Below are positions 17,052 through 27,191 of a stretch of DNA of 64,000 bases, in pieces. Made by a program: the position numbers and the translations under genes. Position 1 is the first letter of the stretch. Each line of letters opens with the position of its first letter. The notes beneath the pieces are model-generated. The model was not told the origin of the DNA. It saw only the letters and a list, made by a program, of their open reading frames with translations, and did not search any database. Origin of the DNA: CAWBBA01 sp963729795 (GTDB taxonomy: Bacteria; Desulfobacterota; Desulfomonilia; Desulfomonilales; Desulfomonilaceae); contig CAVSPC010000062.1 in assembly GCA_963729795.1 (NCBI GenBank), positions 1 through 64,000 on the forward strand, given 5' to 3'.

Positions 17052-18218
17052 TCAGTATATATCAGGTCTTTTTCTGCCCTTATACTTGCCCAACTCTCGA
17101 GCGATCACAACTCTTTGGATCTGGTTAGTACCCTCGAAGATCTGAGCGACTTTCGCAAAGCGCATGTACATTTCGACCGGGTAGGATTTCATGTACCCCG
17201 AGCCTCCAAGAATTTGAACGGCTTCTGTGGTGACATGCATAGCCATGTCCGTGGCGAACCTTTTGGCCATAGCTGCTTCCATGACGCATTGCTCCCCCTC
17301 GTCCATCATGGAGGCGGCTCGGTAGATCATGAGGCGAGACGCCTCTATTTCAGTCGCCAGGTCAGCGACAAGGAACTGAAGGCCCTGGAATGAAATTATA
17401 GGACGGCCGAACTGGTGGCGCTTATGGGCATAAGCGAGGGCATAGTCAAACGCTTGCTGAGCTAGACCGGTGGAGCAGGCTCCTATGCTCACGCGGCCAC
17501 CATTTAACGCAGTCAGTGCCATGCTGAATCCATTTCCCTCTTCGCCCAGGAGATTCTCCTCAGGTATGAAACAATCCTTGAAGTGCAACTCGGTGGTGGG
17601 GGAAGCATTCATGCCCATTTTGGGCTCGTGAGGCCCGAAGGAAAAGCCTGGCGTTCCTTTCTCGACTACAGCCGCGCTGATTCCTTTCTGTTTTAGCGAG
17701 TCATCAGTCCGCACCATAACAGTATATATGTCGGCCACTTCTCCACTTGTCACGTACAGCTTGGTCCCATTGAGCACGTACCCGCGGTCGACCTTTACCG
17801 CCGACGTGCTCAGCGCTGCAGCGTCCGAACCCGCTTCGCCCTCCGTCAAGGAATAGGCTCCCAGTTTTTCGCCCAGAGCTAACGGCTTGACCCAGTGCTC
17901 TCTCTGTTCTTCGTTGCCATACTGGTAAATCAGATTCGTTACCATGTTGTGGACGCTGAGGTATACAGCGGTTGCGAAACAGCCTTTAGCCAACTCTTCA
18001 AAAATAATTGCCGCAGTCAGCCGTCCTACACCGGTTCCTCCGTATTGTTCAGGCACGTAAAGACCGGTGAAGTCCAGTTGGCCCATTTTGCGAAAGATTT
18101 CATGGGAAAAGGTGGAGCTTTCTTCCCATTCACGAGCGTTAGGCGCGAGTTCCTTTGAGGTGAAGTCGCGGGCCGCCTTCCTGATGAGACGCTGTTCATC
18201 GTTGAGTCTGAAATCCAT
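17052..18218 (-). CDS. Acyl-CoA dehydrogenase
   Basis: FAD-dependent alpha,beta-dehydrogenation of an acyl-CoA, passing electrons to ETF. The 388 aa show the standard fold: N-terminal helical domain (EQYGGTGVG), beta-domain FAD signatures YSLTEGEAGSDAA and YVTSGEVADIYTVMV, and C-terminal domain RHQFGRPIISFQ, QILGGSGYM and IFEGTNQIQR, the last with the catalytic Glu of the short/medium-chain type. The RBS AGGGAGATT precedes the ATG. The ending KYKGRKRPDIY is ordinary. It resembles butyryl-CoA or medium-chain enzymes; the exact substrate is not determinable. It is divergent from malQ. Confidence 0.95.
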   Translation of the reverse strand: MDFRLNDEQRLIRKAARDFTSKELAPNAREWEESSTFSHEIFRKMGQLDFTGLYVPEQYGGTGVGRLTAAIIFEELAKGCFATAVYLSVHNMVTNLIYQYGNEEQREHWVKPLALGEKLGAYSLTEGEAGSDAAALSTSAVKVDRGYVLNGTKLYVTSGEVADIYTVMVRTDDSLKQKGISAAVVEKGTPGFSFGPHEPKMGMNASPTTELHFKDCFIPEENLLGEEGNGFSMALTALNGGRVSIGACSTGLAQQAFDYALAYAHKRHQFGRPIISFQGLQFLVADLATEIEASRLMIYRAASMMDEGEQCVMEAAMAKRFATDMAMHVTTEAVQILGGSGYMKSYPVEMYMRFAKVAQIFEGTNQIQRVVIARELGKYKGRKRPDIY

Positions 18219-18498
18219 AAGACAATCTCCCTGTCTCAGGGTCGTCCAAAGAGAGCGTTCCTGCCAATGCTGTTCGGTCTCGTTTAGCTTTTAGAGCTGG
18301 AAATCAAAATTGCTTGACCGGAACAATGGAAGGGTCCGGCCGAATCAATCAAACAAAACAAGATGTGTTCCTATCATTTAATTACCTTTTAACGGATAAT
18401 ATCGTCAATTAAAATGAACGCGGACCGGATCATTGGCCTTTTTAGATTGTCACGGATTCAATGATATGTTCGAAGGCCACCCGAAGGAAACCCCAAAA

Positions 18499-20727
18499 AT
18501 GCTTACTATGCACAAATGCCTGAGAGTTTTGTCGGAAGCTTCCGGAGTTGAAGCTACTTACGCCGATATGTTCGGCAACGTCCATTACACTGATCCCGAG
18601 ACCGCGCGCAGGATCCTTGAAGCAAAGGGTATCATCATCCCGCGTGAGCCGCTTCGCCTGGACCCGCAGGTGCTCGTTGTATCAGCAGACAACCTTCCTG
18701 ACAGATGCACGGTCTACTTCAGTGGGAGTATCGGAGAAGGCTCAGCGGCCTCTCAGACGGGCTCGGTGAGAATCTCGGACGCGGATGGAGCGGTCCCGGG
18801 GATTGAACTAGCTTTGGATTCCGGTAATGTCCTGATGGACTTCGATCCCGAAACCGGTCTTTTCAGCGTGACGATACCTTTTCCACGAGATCTTGCTATA
18901 GGAACACATCGTATCCGAGTCGACGCCGTTTTCGCAGACAATGCATTAACCACTTCGTGCGTGTGGATCGTGTGCCCCTCCAAAGCATACATTCCGCCTG
19001 CCCTTGAAGAGGGTAAGAAGATTGTCGGTATAGCGCTGGCGCTTTACGGGGTTCGGTCGGACACAAATTGGGGCGTAGGCGATTTTTCTGACCTGGCGAA
19101 AATCATTGACTGGGCTGCTAACGATTTATCCGCTGATGTAGTTGGAATCAACCCTCTACATGCGCTTTTTAATAGGAGACCGTACAACAGCAGCCCTTAC
19201 CTTCCATCCAGCCGCCTATTCCGGAACTTCATCTACCTGGATGTCCCCGGCATTGCGGATTTTGGCGACTCTCCCGCGGCCCAATCTTTGACGGAATCTT
19301 CAGAGGTCCGTCACAAGATCCGAGAACTGCGCGACGACAAACACGTAAACTACGAAGAGGTCTCTGCGCTTAAGCTTCGTGTGCTCAGAGAAGTCTTCAC
19401 CGACTTCATGAAAAATTATGGCCGCGCCAACTATCGGGGCACGAGATGGCGCGATTTTCAGAGCTATATAGCTTCGGAAGGAATATATTTGGAGCGTTTT
19501 GCCACATTTTGCGCGCTTGATGAACACTTCCGCAGTACCATCCGGGTACGGCAAAACTGGCGGGAGTGGCCTGAAGAATTTCACAACCCCTCGTCCGATG
19601 AAGTAAGAGAATTTCAAACAGAAAATGAAGAGGAGATCCTTTTTTGGATGTACCTTCAATGGCAGATAGACGTACAACTGAAGCAAGTTCAGGAACACGC
19701 GACAAAGAGTGGGATGATCATCGGCTTATACAACGACGAAGCTCTTGCTGTGGATCGCAACGGCGCGGATTTCTGGGCGTGGCGGGAATTCTTCCATGAT
19801 GGCTTCAGGGTTGGCGCGCCGCCCGATGAGTTTGCCCCGGACGGGCAGGATTGGGGATTCCCTCCGCCTGACCGTGAAAAGCTGCGAGCTTCGGGGTACG
19901 AACTTTTTCTGAAGGAATTAGAGTCGAATTGCAAATACGGCGGCGCGCTGCGGATTGACCATGTGATGCGGATTCACCACCTCTTTTGGATCCCCGCAGG
20001 GCTTAAACCGGTGAACGGTGTATATGTGCAGGATTACGAAAGCGATCTCTTAAACCTCGTGGCGTTGAAAAGCCAAAACAACCGCACGCTCATCGTGGGC
20101 GAGGATTTGGGAACGGTTCCATTCAACTTTAGAGAAAGAGTCATGGCCAAAGGAATTTTCTCGTACAGGCTCCTCTACTTCGAGAGAGACGGCGAAGGGA
20201 ATCTCCTCCCCGGTCATGTTTATCCCGAAGGTGCTCTGGTTTCGATCACCACTCACGATCTTCCCACTCTGGCTGGATTCTGGTGCGGCCGTGATCTAGA
20301 CCTTCGCAGGCAATCGGAATTGCTTGACGCGCCGTCGGAGGACAAGGCCAGACAAGATCGTACCTGGCACAAGACCAAGATAATAGAGAGGCTGGTGCAT
20401 GACGGTTTTCTTACTCACGATGACGCTCAATCCGCGAGGGAATCCTCCACCCCTACGGAATCGCTCCATGCGGCAGTCTTGAATTTCCTGCTGGCCACAC
20501 CTTCCAGACTCGTAATCATAAGCCAGGAGGACGTTTTCTTGGATGACCGTCAGCAAAATCTGCCAGGAACCACCTGGCAAAACCCCAACTGGGTGACCAA
20601 GATGCTTTATTCAGTTGAGGGATTGAGGAACAATCCCGAGGCGATGCGGCTAGCCACGAAATTTAGGGAGGCTGTAGAAAGATCGGGCAGGTCTCACCGC
20701 CGTGCAAAATGTTGTAAATCTGGTTGA
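18499..20727 (+). CDS. malQ: 4-alpha-glucanotransferase (amylomaltase, GH77)
   Basis: Cytoplasmic disproportionating enzyme that moves alpha-1,4-glucan segments between maltodextrins. The 742 residues include an N-terminal Ig-like region found in longer MalQ proteins, then the GH77 barrel: INPLHALF and SSPYLPSSRLF (about 220-245), nucleophile region GGALRIDHVMRIHHLF, acid/base region IVGEDLGTVP and ITTHDLPTLAGFW. The frame is open from TTG 18433; ATG 18499 is favoured by AAGGAAA upstream and by the family N-terminus MHKCLRVL. It may act on sugars taken up by the ABC system at 49 kb; this link is inferred only. Confidence 0.93.
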   Translation: MLTMHKCLRVLSEASGVEATYADMFGNVHYTDPETARRILEAKGIIIPREPLRLDPQVLVVSADNLPDRCTVYFSGSIGEGSAASQTGSVRISDADGAVPGIELALDSGNVLMDFDPETGLFSVTIPFPRDLAIGTHRIRVDAVFADNALTTSCVWIVCPSKAYIPPALEEGKKIVGIALALYGVRSDTNWGVGDFSDLAKIIDWAANDLSADVVGINPLHALFNRRPYNSSPYLPSSRLFRNFIYLDVPGIADFGDSPAAQSLTESSEVRHKIRELRDDKHVNYEEVSALKLRVLREVFTDFMKNYGRANYRGTRWRDFQSYIASEGIYLERFATFCALDEHFRSTIRVRQNWREWPEEFHNPSSDEVREFQTENEEEILFWMYLQWQIDVQLKQVQEHATKSGMIIGLYNDEALAVDRNGADFWAWREFFHDGFRVGAPPDEFAPDGQDWGFPPPDREKLRASGYELFLKELESNCKYGGALRIDHVMRIHHLFWIPAGLKPVNGVYVQDYESDLLNLVALKSQNNRTLIVGEDLGTVPFNFRERVMAKGIFSYRLLYFERDGEGNLLPGHVYPEGALVSITTHDLPTLAGFWCGRDLDLRRQSELLDAPSEDKARQDRTWHKTKIIERLVHDGFLTHDDAQSARESSTPTESLHAAVLNFLLATPSRLVIISQEDVFLDDRQQNLPGTTWQNPNWVTKMLYSVEGLRNNPEAMRLATKFREAVERSGRSHRRAKCCKSG

Positions 20728-20752
20728 CACAAATTGTCACTTTATTTACACC
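20724..20752 (+). promoter_or_regulatory. Possible sigma-70 promoter upstream of the PAS-LuxR gene
   Basis: TTGACA at 20724-20729, a 17-nt spacer and TACACC. The -35 is perfect and overlaps the malQ stop; the -10 is poor. TGACA-CAAAT-TGTCA in the spacer is a small dyad. The remaining gap to 20965 shows no gene. Confidence 0.25.
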
Positions 20753-20965
20753 TCTATCCTCTGCGAAATTAGCTTGTTACCAGCCCGACCAGTCTGAATT
20801 GACCTTTTACGTCTCTGAGCGCGGGATTCGAGAGAATTCCGTATCCTCCTAAACGGGCTCAGATCTTCATCCAGGGTAATTCAGCTTGTCTGGTACACGT
20901 GTTGCTAGCTGGTATCATGGCAGTCAATCCACCGGTATCGAATTTTGAATGATTCAGGTGGGTAA

Positions 20966-21877
20966 ATGAAATCGCTTCAGACAGGGCTATTCACAGAGGT
21001 CGTCGAGCAGATGGCCGAAGGGGTGGCCTTTGTCGATCTGAAAGGTCGTGTGCTGTTCTCGAATCGCTTCTTAGCCGCCATGCACGGACTGACGGCAAAA
21101 GAACTCGTCGGCAAACATATTGCGGTTCTCTATCCCATAGAGGGACTGCTGAACCTGGCGGCAGCTAATGAGGAAACTCTGAGCTCAGGAGCGTTCAGTG
21201 GGGAGCTTCTACATCGCCGCACAGACGGTACTCCTTTTCCAGTCTATTGCACGAGTTCGCTTTTCCGGGATGCCCAGGGGCGTGCGGTGGGCATTATCAT
21301 GACTTTTCGGGATATTTCGGCCCTAAAGATCTCAGAAAAGGTTGCAAGCTATTCTCAGGAAAAAACTTCCCAGTATGTCGACGGTCTGGAAAAGCAACTT
21401 CGTAAGGCCTTGGATCAACTCGGCGATTCGCAATCGGAACTGAAAGATTATACAACGCGTCTGGAGCAAGCCAACGAAGCCCTGAAACTCTTCATGAGAG
21501 AAATAGAAAATCGAAATAAAGAACGAGAAAGAGCTATTTACCGCAACCTCTCTACTAAAGTTTTTGCAATCATCGATCAACTGAAGAGCGAGCGATTGCC
21601 CGACGCTGTGCATCTCCTCTTGGACTCCCTTGAATACAACCTAAAAAGCCTCTTCTCTCCCCCGCCGGAAACGCCTCCACAAGAACTGGGGCTTCTCACT
21701 CCCCAAGAAACTCGTTTGTGTGAGCTGATACGCGCTGGGCTTGCTTCGAAGCAAATAGCCGACGTCATGGGAATTTCTCCTGCCACCGTGGTTGTTCATC
21801 GTGCTAACATAAGAAAGAAATTGGGACTGGTCGGGACAGACGATAATTTGGCGACTTATTTGCGCACGAGGCTATAG
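20966..21877 (+). CDS. PAS-domain LuxR-type transcriptional regulator
   Basis: A sensor-regulator of 303 aa. The PAS domain covers about 8-125 (EQMAEGVAFVDLKGRVLFSN, then GTPFPVYCTSSLFRDAQGRA, then GIIMTFRDIS). A coiled coil follows at about 130-195 (LEKQLRKALDQLGDSQSELK). A C-terminal LuxR/GerE helix-turn-helix sits at about 240-300 (LTPQETRLCELIRAGLASKQ, IADVMGISPATVVVHRANIR). No receiver or kinase domain is present, so it probably senses a ligand or redox state directly in the cytoplasm. The RBS is AGGTGGG. It is followed after a short gap by the large cyclase/ATPase gene on the same strand, and the two may act in one pathway. Confidence 0.9.
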   Translation: MKSLQTGLFTEVVEQMAEGVAFVDLKGRVLFSNRFLAAMHGLTAKELVGKHIAVLYPIEGLLNLAAANEETLSSGAFSGELLHRRTDGTPFPVYCTSSLFRDAQGRAVGIIMTFRDISALKISEKVASYSQEKTSQYVDGLEKQLRKALDQLGDSQSELKDYTTRLEQANEALKLFMREIENRNKERERAIYRNLSTKVFAIIDQLKSERLPDAVHLLLDSLEYNLKSLFSPPPETPPQELGLLTPQETRLCELIRAGLASKQIADVMGISPATVVVHRANIRKKLGLVGTDDNLATYLRTRL

Positions 21878-21939
21878 CCGCGTACCGGAAAGGCTTGGCC
21901 GCAAAGACTCGTTCTGGTCTCCGGGGGGAGTGCGTAACC

Positions 21940-24900
21940 ATGAATTCTCGGGATAGTGAAGCTGGGATCGTAGGATCGGAATCCAGGACGAAACGTGTGC
22001 GCGGTCGCCCCGAGCCCGGTGGGCAGCCTGACTTTGGGGCCTCGGCCTGCAAAAGACGCGAAGCAAGCGTCGGTGCCGAGCCGTCTCGCAAGTCGATCAA
22101 TGAGATTTCGCACTCGGATCGCGTTCCGAAGTTCCTTGGAGACAAAGTGCTTGCTTTGACCGATCCAGATGAAGGGCAACGCAAGCAAGTGACCATCCTT
22201 GTGGCAGATATTGCAGACTACTCCTCTCTTTCAAAAAATCTCAGTCCGGAAGAAGCATACGAGACCATAGCTCGCTTCCTGGAGATTCTCGAGGAACAGA
22301 TCCGCTCTCATGGCGGAATTATGGCGCAGGTAACCGAAGGAACCGTAAAGGGTCTTTTCGGCGCACCGGCATGTCTTGAGGATCATGCAAACAGGGCCTG
22401 CGAAGCAGCCTTAGCTATCCGCGAGTCGGTCGGTTCGCTTGCGAAAAAAGTTCGAAAAGAGAATCGCGTCGATCTGGGCATCCGAATCGGGCTTGTGTCG
22501 GATGTAATACTGACCGGCTCCGTTTCGGGCGGAGTCGAGCTGGACTCAAGAGACCTGGACGACGCGGACGATCTGATTCCTGTGGTTCAGGGTCTTATGA
22601 AACCAGGCAAGATTGTGGCGGCGAGGAGCACATTTGACCTGGTAAGTGATTTCTTCGATTTTCAGCCGATAAAACAACACGAACGCGACGGTATTGAATT
22701 GGTTGTGGCTTATGAACTGCTGAAATCCAGGGAGCTTGCGAGCCCAATCCGGGCTAAGGAGTTAAAGGGCCTCAGCAAGTTTGTAGGCCGCGAACAAGAA
22801 ATGTCGGTCCTCCTGGAAGCGGCGGAAAAAGCAAGACGAGGACGCGGCCAAGTGGTGGCGGTCACGGGAGATGCGGGAGTAGGGAAATCCAGGCTTGTTT
22901 TGGAATTGAAGAAACGCCTTCCGGAAGGGCAACAGATATTTCTTGAAGGCTACTGCCGCAATTATGATGCTGTTGCACCATATGGCCCTGTCCTGGATAT
23001 GCTGAGATCGATTTTCGACATCCGGGCACGGAAGAAGGAAAGTTCTGCCGGCAAGAAAATTAAGGATTGGCTGGCTCTTCATGTAGCCGGACACGATGAG
23101 ATCGTTGCCCCGATCTATGAAATACTGGCTCTGAAGGTTGAAGATGAGCGATACTCGCGTCTTCCCTATCAGCAAAAGAGAAGCAAGATTTTCCAGGCGG
23201 TTGAGCGAGTGCTGGTTCAAACTAGCCGGCAAAAGCCGTTGATAGCGATTGTGGAAGATCTCCAATGGATCGACCGAAGTTCAGAGGAAGTGTTGAATTA
23301 TCTAATGGGGAGAATCGAGAATGCCAAGATATTTCTCGTCCTCCTATACCGCCCCGAATACAGTGGCGCATCACGCTTGGGCACTCTATCCGAAGAAGTT
23401 CATTTAGATCATATATCCCGTGAACAGACGAAGGCACTTGTGGAATCCGTCCTTGGCGGCGGTGAGGCCGACGGTGACCTGCTAAGTCTGATCCTGGACA
23501 AAACCGGCGGGAATCCACTGTTCGTGGAGGAATTCACGCGGTCTCTGTCCGACGTCGGGGCAATTCAAAGATCCGGTGGAAAATTTGTCCTCGCACAGGA
23601 CGCGTCAACAGAAATGCTGCCCAAAACCATTCAGGCGGTCATCGCGGCACGAATGGACCGTCTCGATAAGGATGTCAAAGCAACATTGCAGGTGGCGTCC
23701 GTGATAGGCAGCGAGTTTCCTTTGACCCTGCTCGAACGTGTAACGGCCACAGGCGAGGAGTTGGAATCGGCACATATCGAGACTTCAAGATCTTGAATTC
23801 ATCCGCGAAGTACAGGCCTCTCCTCAACGGCAGTTTGCATTCAAGCATGTCCTCACTCAAGAGGCCGCGTGCGGGAGCCTTACGGCAAGGAGAAAACAGA
23901 AAATCCATCAGAAGACGGGTGAGTCCATAGAAGAACTGTATTCGGACAGACTGGAAGAATTTTACGAACAGCTTGCCAATCATTACGCCAGGAGCACGGA
24001 CTTGCAGAAGCAGTTCAAGTATCTAAAACTCTCTCTGATTAAAGCAAGCCGACAGAATTCGCCGTGGGAAGCGTATCAGTTCTGCAAAGAAGCGCTCCGC
24101 TGCCTGAAGAACCAAGCGGTGACTCGGCAAAACAAAAGGGAAGAAATTGAAGTTCTGACTGTCATGAACTGGGTCGCGAGGATGTTGAACTATGCCGGTC
24201 TGGACACGGAACAGCTTCTGAAAAGGGGCGAAGAGTTGTCTCTGGAAATAGGAGACACCAAAAGCCTTTCTCTCTTCAGGGCCGCTCTTTGCCTGTACTA
24301 TCTTGCCACAGGTGATGCTATATCGTGCCGACAATATTCAGATCATATCTTTCGGGACATCCGGACTTTGAAGAGCGCGATTTTGACAAAGGAACAGCTT
24401 GGGACGATGATTCCGATGATCGTGGATCACTCTCTTTCAGGGCTCGTGGGTGACCGTACTTCAGAAGTTCTCTCATTGAACCTCAACGTCCTCAAAGCCA
24501 TAGAAGAAGCGCATGCAATCTTTGACGATTACGACGTGCCTTTCAATGTATATTCGTTTCTGGCGGCCATGTCCGGCTTTTTTTCAAGTTGGCTTGGGGA
24601 TTTTGACAATGCCATGATGTTGTGCCGCAGCGCGCTTGACGTGGCACTCGAAGCGGACAATCCCTACTCCCTTGGTTTTGCCGAATTTCACTACGGTAAT
24701 GTCCTCTTTTGTAGAGGCTACCCGGAAGAGGCAATCGAGCACCAGACGAAAGCGATCGAACACTTCGAGAAGGTAACGGCTCAGGGTGGCGCATTCGCGA
24801 ACATACTCTTGGACAACGCGTGGTCAGCATTAGGTGCGAGCAAATTCATGGTGGAAGACTTCGATGGTGCCCGCTGCTGCCTCGAAAAGGCGATCCAACT

Positions 24901-25342
24901 GCACCTTGATTCCGGAGTTCAGTATTACTTCTCTTTCTATTACGCGTACTTGAGCATGGTGCATCTGGCCGTAAGGGATTTGGCACGAGCCCAGGGTTAT
25001 ATTGAAGATGCTTTGGAGTGGGCGCAGAAGTGCAAAGAGAAACATTGGGAAGGTCTGGCCAAGATATTCTTCGGCAAGATAATAGCGGAAAGCCAAATTC
25101 TACAGGCAGCGAAGGCTGAAGCGTCAATCATGGAGGGGATTGAGATTCTGGGCAAATTGGGCATGCGACCATATTGCGCTCAAGGACATCTTTATCTAGG
25201 AGAGCTTCGGATTAGTGCGGGCCGAGCACAACTTGGTGCCAAGAGCCTCACGAAGGCCGAAAGGATGTTCAAAGAAATGGGCATGGAATACTGGCTGCAC
25301 AAAACGCAGGAAGCTCTTCATCGTAGCCAAATTAGCACATAA
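21940..25342 (+). pseudogene. Cyclase-like / AAA ATPase / TPR signalling protein, broken by a frameshift
   Basis: The intact reading would be about 1,130 aa. An N-terminal class III adenylate-cyclase-like domain (QVTILVADIADYSSLSKNLS to LFGAPACLEDHANRACEAAL) is followed by an AAA/NACHT-like ATPase with Walker A GDAGVGKSR and Walker B IAIVEDLQWID, then a TPR-rich C-terminal part. The first frame stops at 23796. The next frame, entered near 23770, continues the family sequence without loss (RLQDLEFIREVQ, FAFKHVLTQEAACGSL) to 25342. The usual second metal site T-G-D-G reads T-E-G-T, so catalysis by the cyclase domain is doubtful. ATG 21940 is preceded by GGGGGGAG; the frame is open from TTG 21895. 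Confidence 0.8.
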
Positions 25343-25759
25343 TTGACGATCCGCGTCGTGATATTCGAATCAGGTGCGGGCACAGAATGGTATCGGCGTT
25401 ATGCCCCCGAACAATTATTCCCGTTAGAGCATATCCCCTTTCTGCCGCCAACCAAGCTCTGAAAGGCTTCCTGTGGCAAAAATTGCAACGCTGCAATCTT
25501 GTGGTTCCACGCGATTGGGTATTTTTTATACCCAATTCATAAATAGTATATAGGCGTTTACCCCCCGGCGCGAACGGCTATTCTGGGTACGTGTCCATCT
25601 CGCAGTACGCCATAACCGGCTGAAAGCATGTCGGCGAGTCATGAGAGGGGGAAGACATGCCTTTAATTAAAAGAGCTTCCGGCAAGAGCAGATCCCGTTT
25701 CGTGCACTGGCAACTTCAATCTCCACCAAAAATGCCGGCGAGAGAACGGGAGAATCCCA
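25343..25759. other. Gap without a gene; contains one perfect hairpin
   Basis: No convincing coding frame is seen. ATTGGGTAT-TTTTT-ATACCCAAT at 25514-25536 is a 9-bp perfect stem with a five-T loop, not followed by a T-run on either strand, so it is not a classical terminator. Confidence 0.5.
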
Positions 25760-25960
25760 ATGAGCTGGATATTCATAGCGGCTGCGGCGTCTGACGGACG
25801 GTTGCCACGCGATATCGCAGAGGAAATTGTCAAAATCCAAGCTTTGGACGAGAGCGAGCCTCGGAAGTCCCTTATTAATCCATCAACAAAGATTGAACCG
25901 GGCAGCACAGCCAACCAAAACTGCAGAAAGGGAGCAGAGAAGCCAGAACCACTACCATGA
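25760..25960 (+). CDS. Possible small protein, 66 aa
   Basis: ATG-started, with GGGAG seven nt upstream. The sequence starts MSWIFIAAAASDGRLPRDIA and turns hydrophilic (KIQALDESEPRKSL). No domain recognised. The first of four short plus-strand frames (25.8-27.2 kb) in an otherwise unexplained stretch. Weak support. Confidence 0.3.
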   Translation: MSWIFIAAAASDGRLPRDIAEEIVKIQALDESEPRKSLINPSTKIEPGSTANQNCRKGAEKPEPLP

Positions 25961-26055
25961 CGGCTATGAACCGCACGGACTCTGCACATCTCTGGAGTTC
26001 CGAAACTGCGAAAAGGTGATTCTAACGCGCTCCACAACGGACACAGGGGGCAACG

Positions 26056-26322
26056 ATGAAAAAATCATATCTTGTCCACTTCCACCCGAAAATCACCGGC
26101 AATGGAAAATTGGTCCATTTTGGGGGTCGCAAAGAGACCTTGAGTGTGCTCGGCTTTTGCGCTTCCGAAATTCTACACACGGAAGTTGGGTCGAAAGAGG
26201 AAGACAAAGCATCTCCAAAATTGGGACTCCTTCTCATCGGTCAGGCTAGAGAAACTACTGGCGACGATCAAGAAACTCCACCCGTAGAGAAAGAAGTCAG
26301 ATCGAAAGGACTGAATCAGTAA
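26056..26322 (+). CDS. Hypothetical protein, 88 aa
   Basis: Starts MKKSYLVHFHPKITGNGKLV after GGGGGC. The first half looks like a small beta-rich fold (VHFGGRKETLSVLGF); the last 40 residues are charged. Unrecognised. Same strand and spacing as the two following genes (gap of 72 nt to the 26395 start), so possibly an operon of small accessory genes. Confidence 0.4.
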   Translation: MKKSYLVHFHPKITGNGKLVHFGGRKETLSVLGFCASEILHTEVGSKEEDKASPKLGLLLIGQARETTGDDQETPPVEKEVRSKGLNQ

Positions 26323-26394
26323 GGTGAGAGTTCCGTCATGAACAAATCAAGTTTTGAGCCTGGGGGGACTGGTCCAGTGCAAAGGAGAATAACA

Positions 26395-26691
26395 ATGACA
26401 ACAGAAGTGTCATTCGAAAAAGGGATTCCCAAGTCAATGGGAACAACAGTGGTGATTACGTGGGTGTTGATCCTTGGGCCGATTGGCGCTCTGCTACTGG
26501 GAGCAGTAGCTTATTCTATGCATGCAGGAAACCTGATCGTAGGAGCGATTTGTGGCGCTCTGTTCTTTTTGCCTCTTTTACTGACCATGGTCTGGGGGAT
26601 TGAGATGTGGCTCGAGGTCCGCCGTACAAACCGAGTCCAAAGAAGAGCGCTGGTTTTGACAACTGACCCGATTGACTCTCCAACTCGTTAA
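26395..26691 (+). CDS. Small membrane protein with two transmembrane helices
   Basis: The start at 26395 has a strong RBS (AAAGGAGAATAACA); the frame is open from 26338. The 98 residues contain two TM helices (VVITWVLILGPIGALLLGAV, and IVGAICGALFFLPLLLTMVW) with a positively charged C-terminal tail (VRRTNRVQRRALVL), giving a hairpin membrane protein with a cytoplasmic tail. No known family recognised. The next gene begins 25 nt after the stop, so co-transcription is likely. Confidence 0.55.
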   Translation: MTTEVSFEKGIPKSMGTTVVITWVLILGPIGALLLGAVAYSMHAGNLIVGAICGALFFLPLLLTMVWGIEMWLEVRRTNRVQRRALVLTTDPIDSPTR

Positions 26692-26716
26692 TTTGATGGC
26701 GGGGGGAGGATTGGAG

Positions 26717-27160
26717 ATGGAGGCAGGGATTAAGGTATTCGTAATCTTTCCGTTGTTTGGCACGCTTATGGGGTTGGCATGGTTCTACCAGCCTCAAGCA
26801 GGACAGCCCATCTCGGTGTTGTTAAAAACTCATGCAAACGCCGCAGGCAGGCATGAAAAGGCAAATATTTTCTTGAAGGCCACTTCCAACGGCAGAGGCA
26901 TTGGGCATGGCGAGGTCAGAATGGACATCTGCCCGGCACGTACTGCGACTCTTGGATCTCCGGTGCGTTGTATCCGATGCGTCGGCGGTTACACTGATGC
27001 TCAAGGAGTGTTCATTCCCAACTGGGTCCCCCGCACGGTCGGCGAATACATCGTTACAGCGACAGTTACGAAGCCAGGATATGGTGCGGGGAAGTCGGTT
27101 TGCTTTCTAAGAGTTGAAGAACGATCCCTCGCGGAAAGGCCAGGACCTCCACCAGATTAG
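26717..27160 (+). CDS. Membrane-anchored or exported protein with Ig-like C-terminal part
   Basis: ATG 26717 follows GGGGGGAGGATTGGAG, a strong RBS; the frame is open further upstream, overlapping the previous gene. About 147 aa. An N-terminal hydrophobic segment (IKVFVIFPLFGTLMGLAWFY) leads to a domain resembling bacterial Ig-like or carboxypeptidase-regulatory folds (ANIFLKATSNGRGI, DAQGVFIPNWVPRTVGEYIV, TATVTKPGYG). Two Cys pairs are visible (CPARTA, PVRCIRCVG). Probably extracytoplasmic. The fold assignment is by pattern only. Confidence 0.5.
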   Translation: MEAGIKVFVIFPLFGTLMGLAWFYQPQAGQPISVLLKTHANAAGRHEKANIFLKATSNGRGIGHGEVRMDICPARTATLGSPVRCIRCVGGYTDAQGVFIPNWVPRTVGEYIVTATVTKPGYGAGKSVCFLRVEERSLAERPGPPPD

Positions 27161-27191
27161 AACCGAAAGAAGAACGGCCGTTGCGATCACA

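Noticed and set aside
25514..25536. ATTGGGTAT hairpin as terminator of the cyclase gene
   Set aside because: It lies about 170 nt after the stop and has no following T-run; kept only as a stem-loop within the gap entry.
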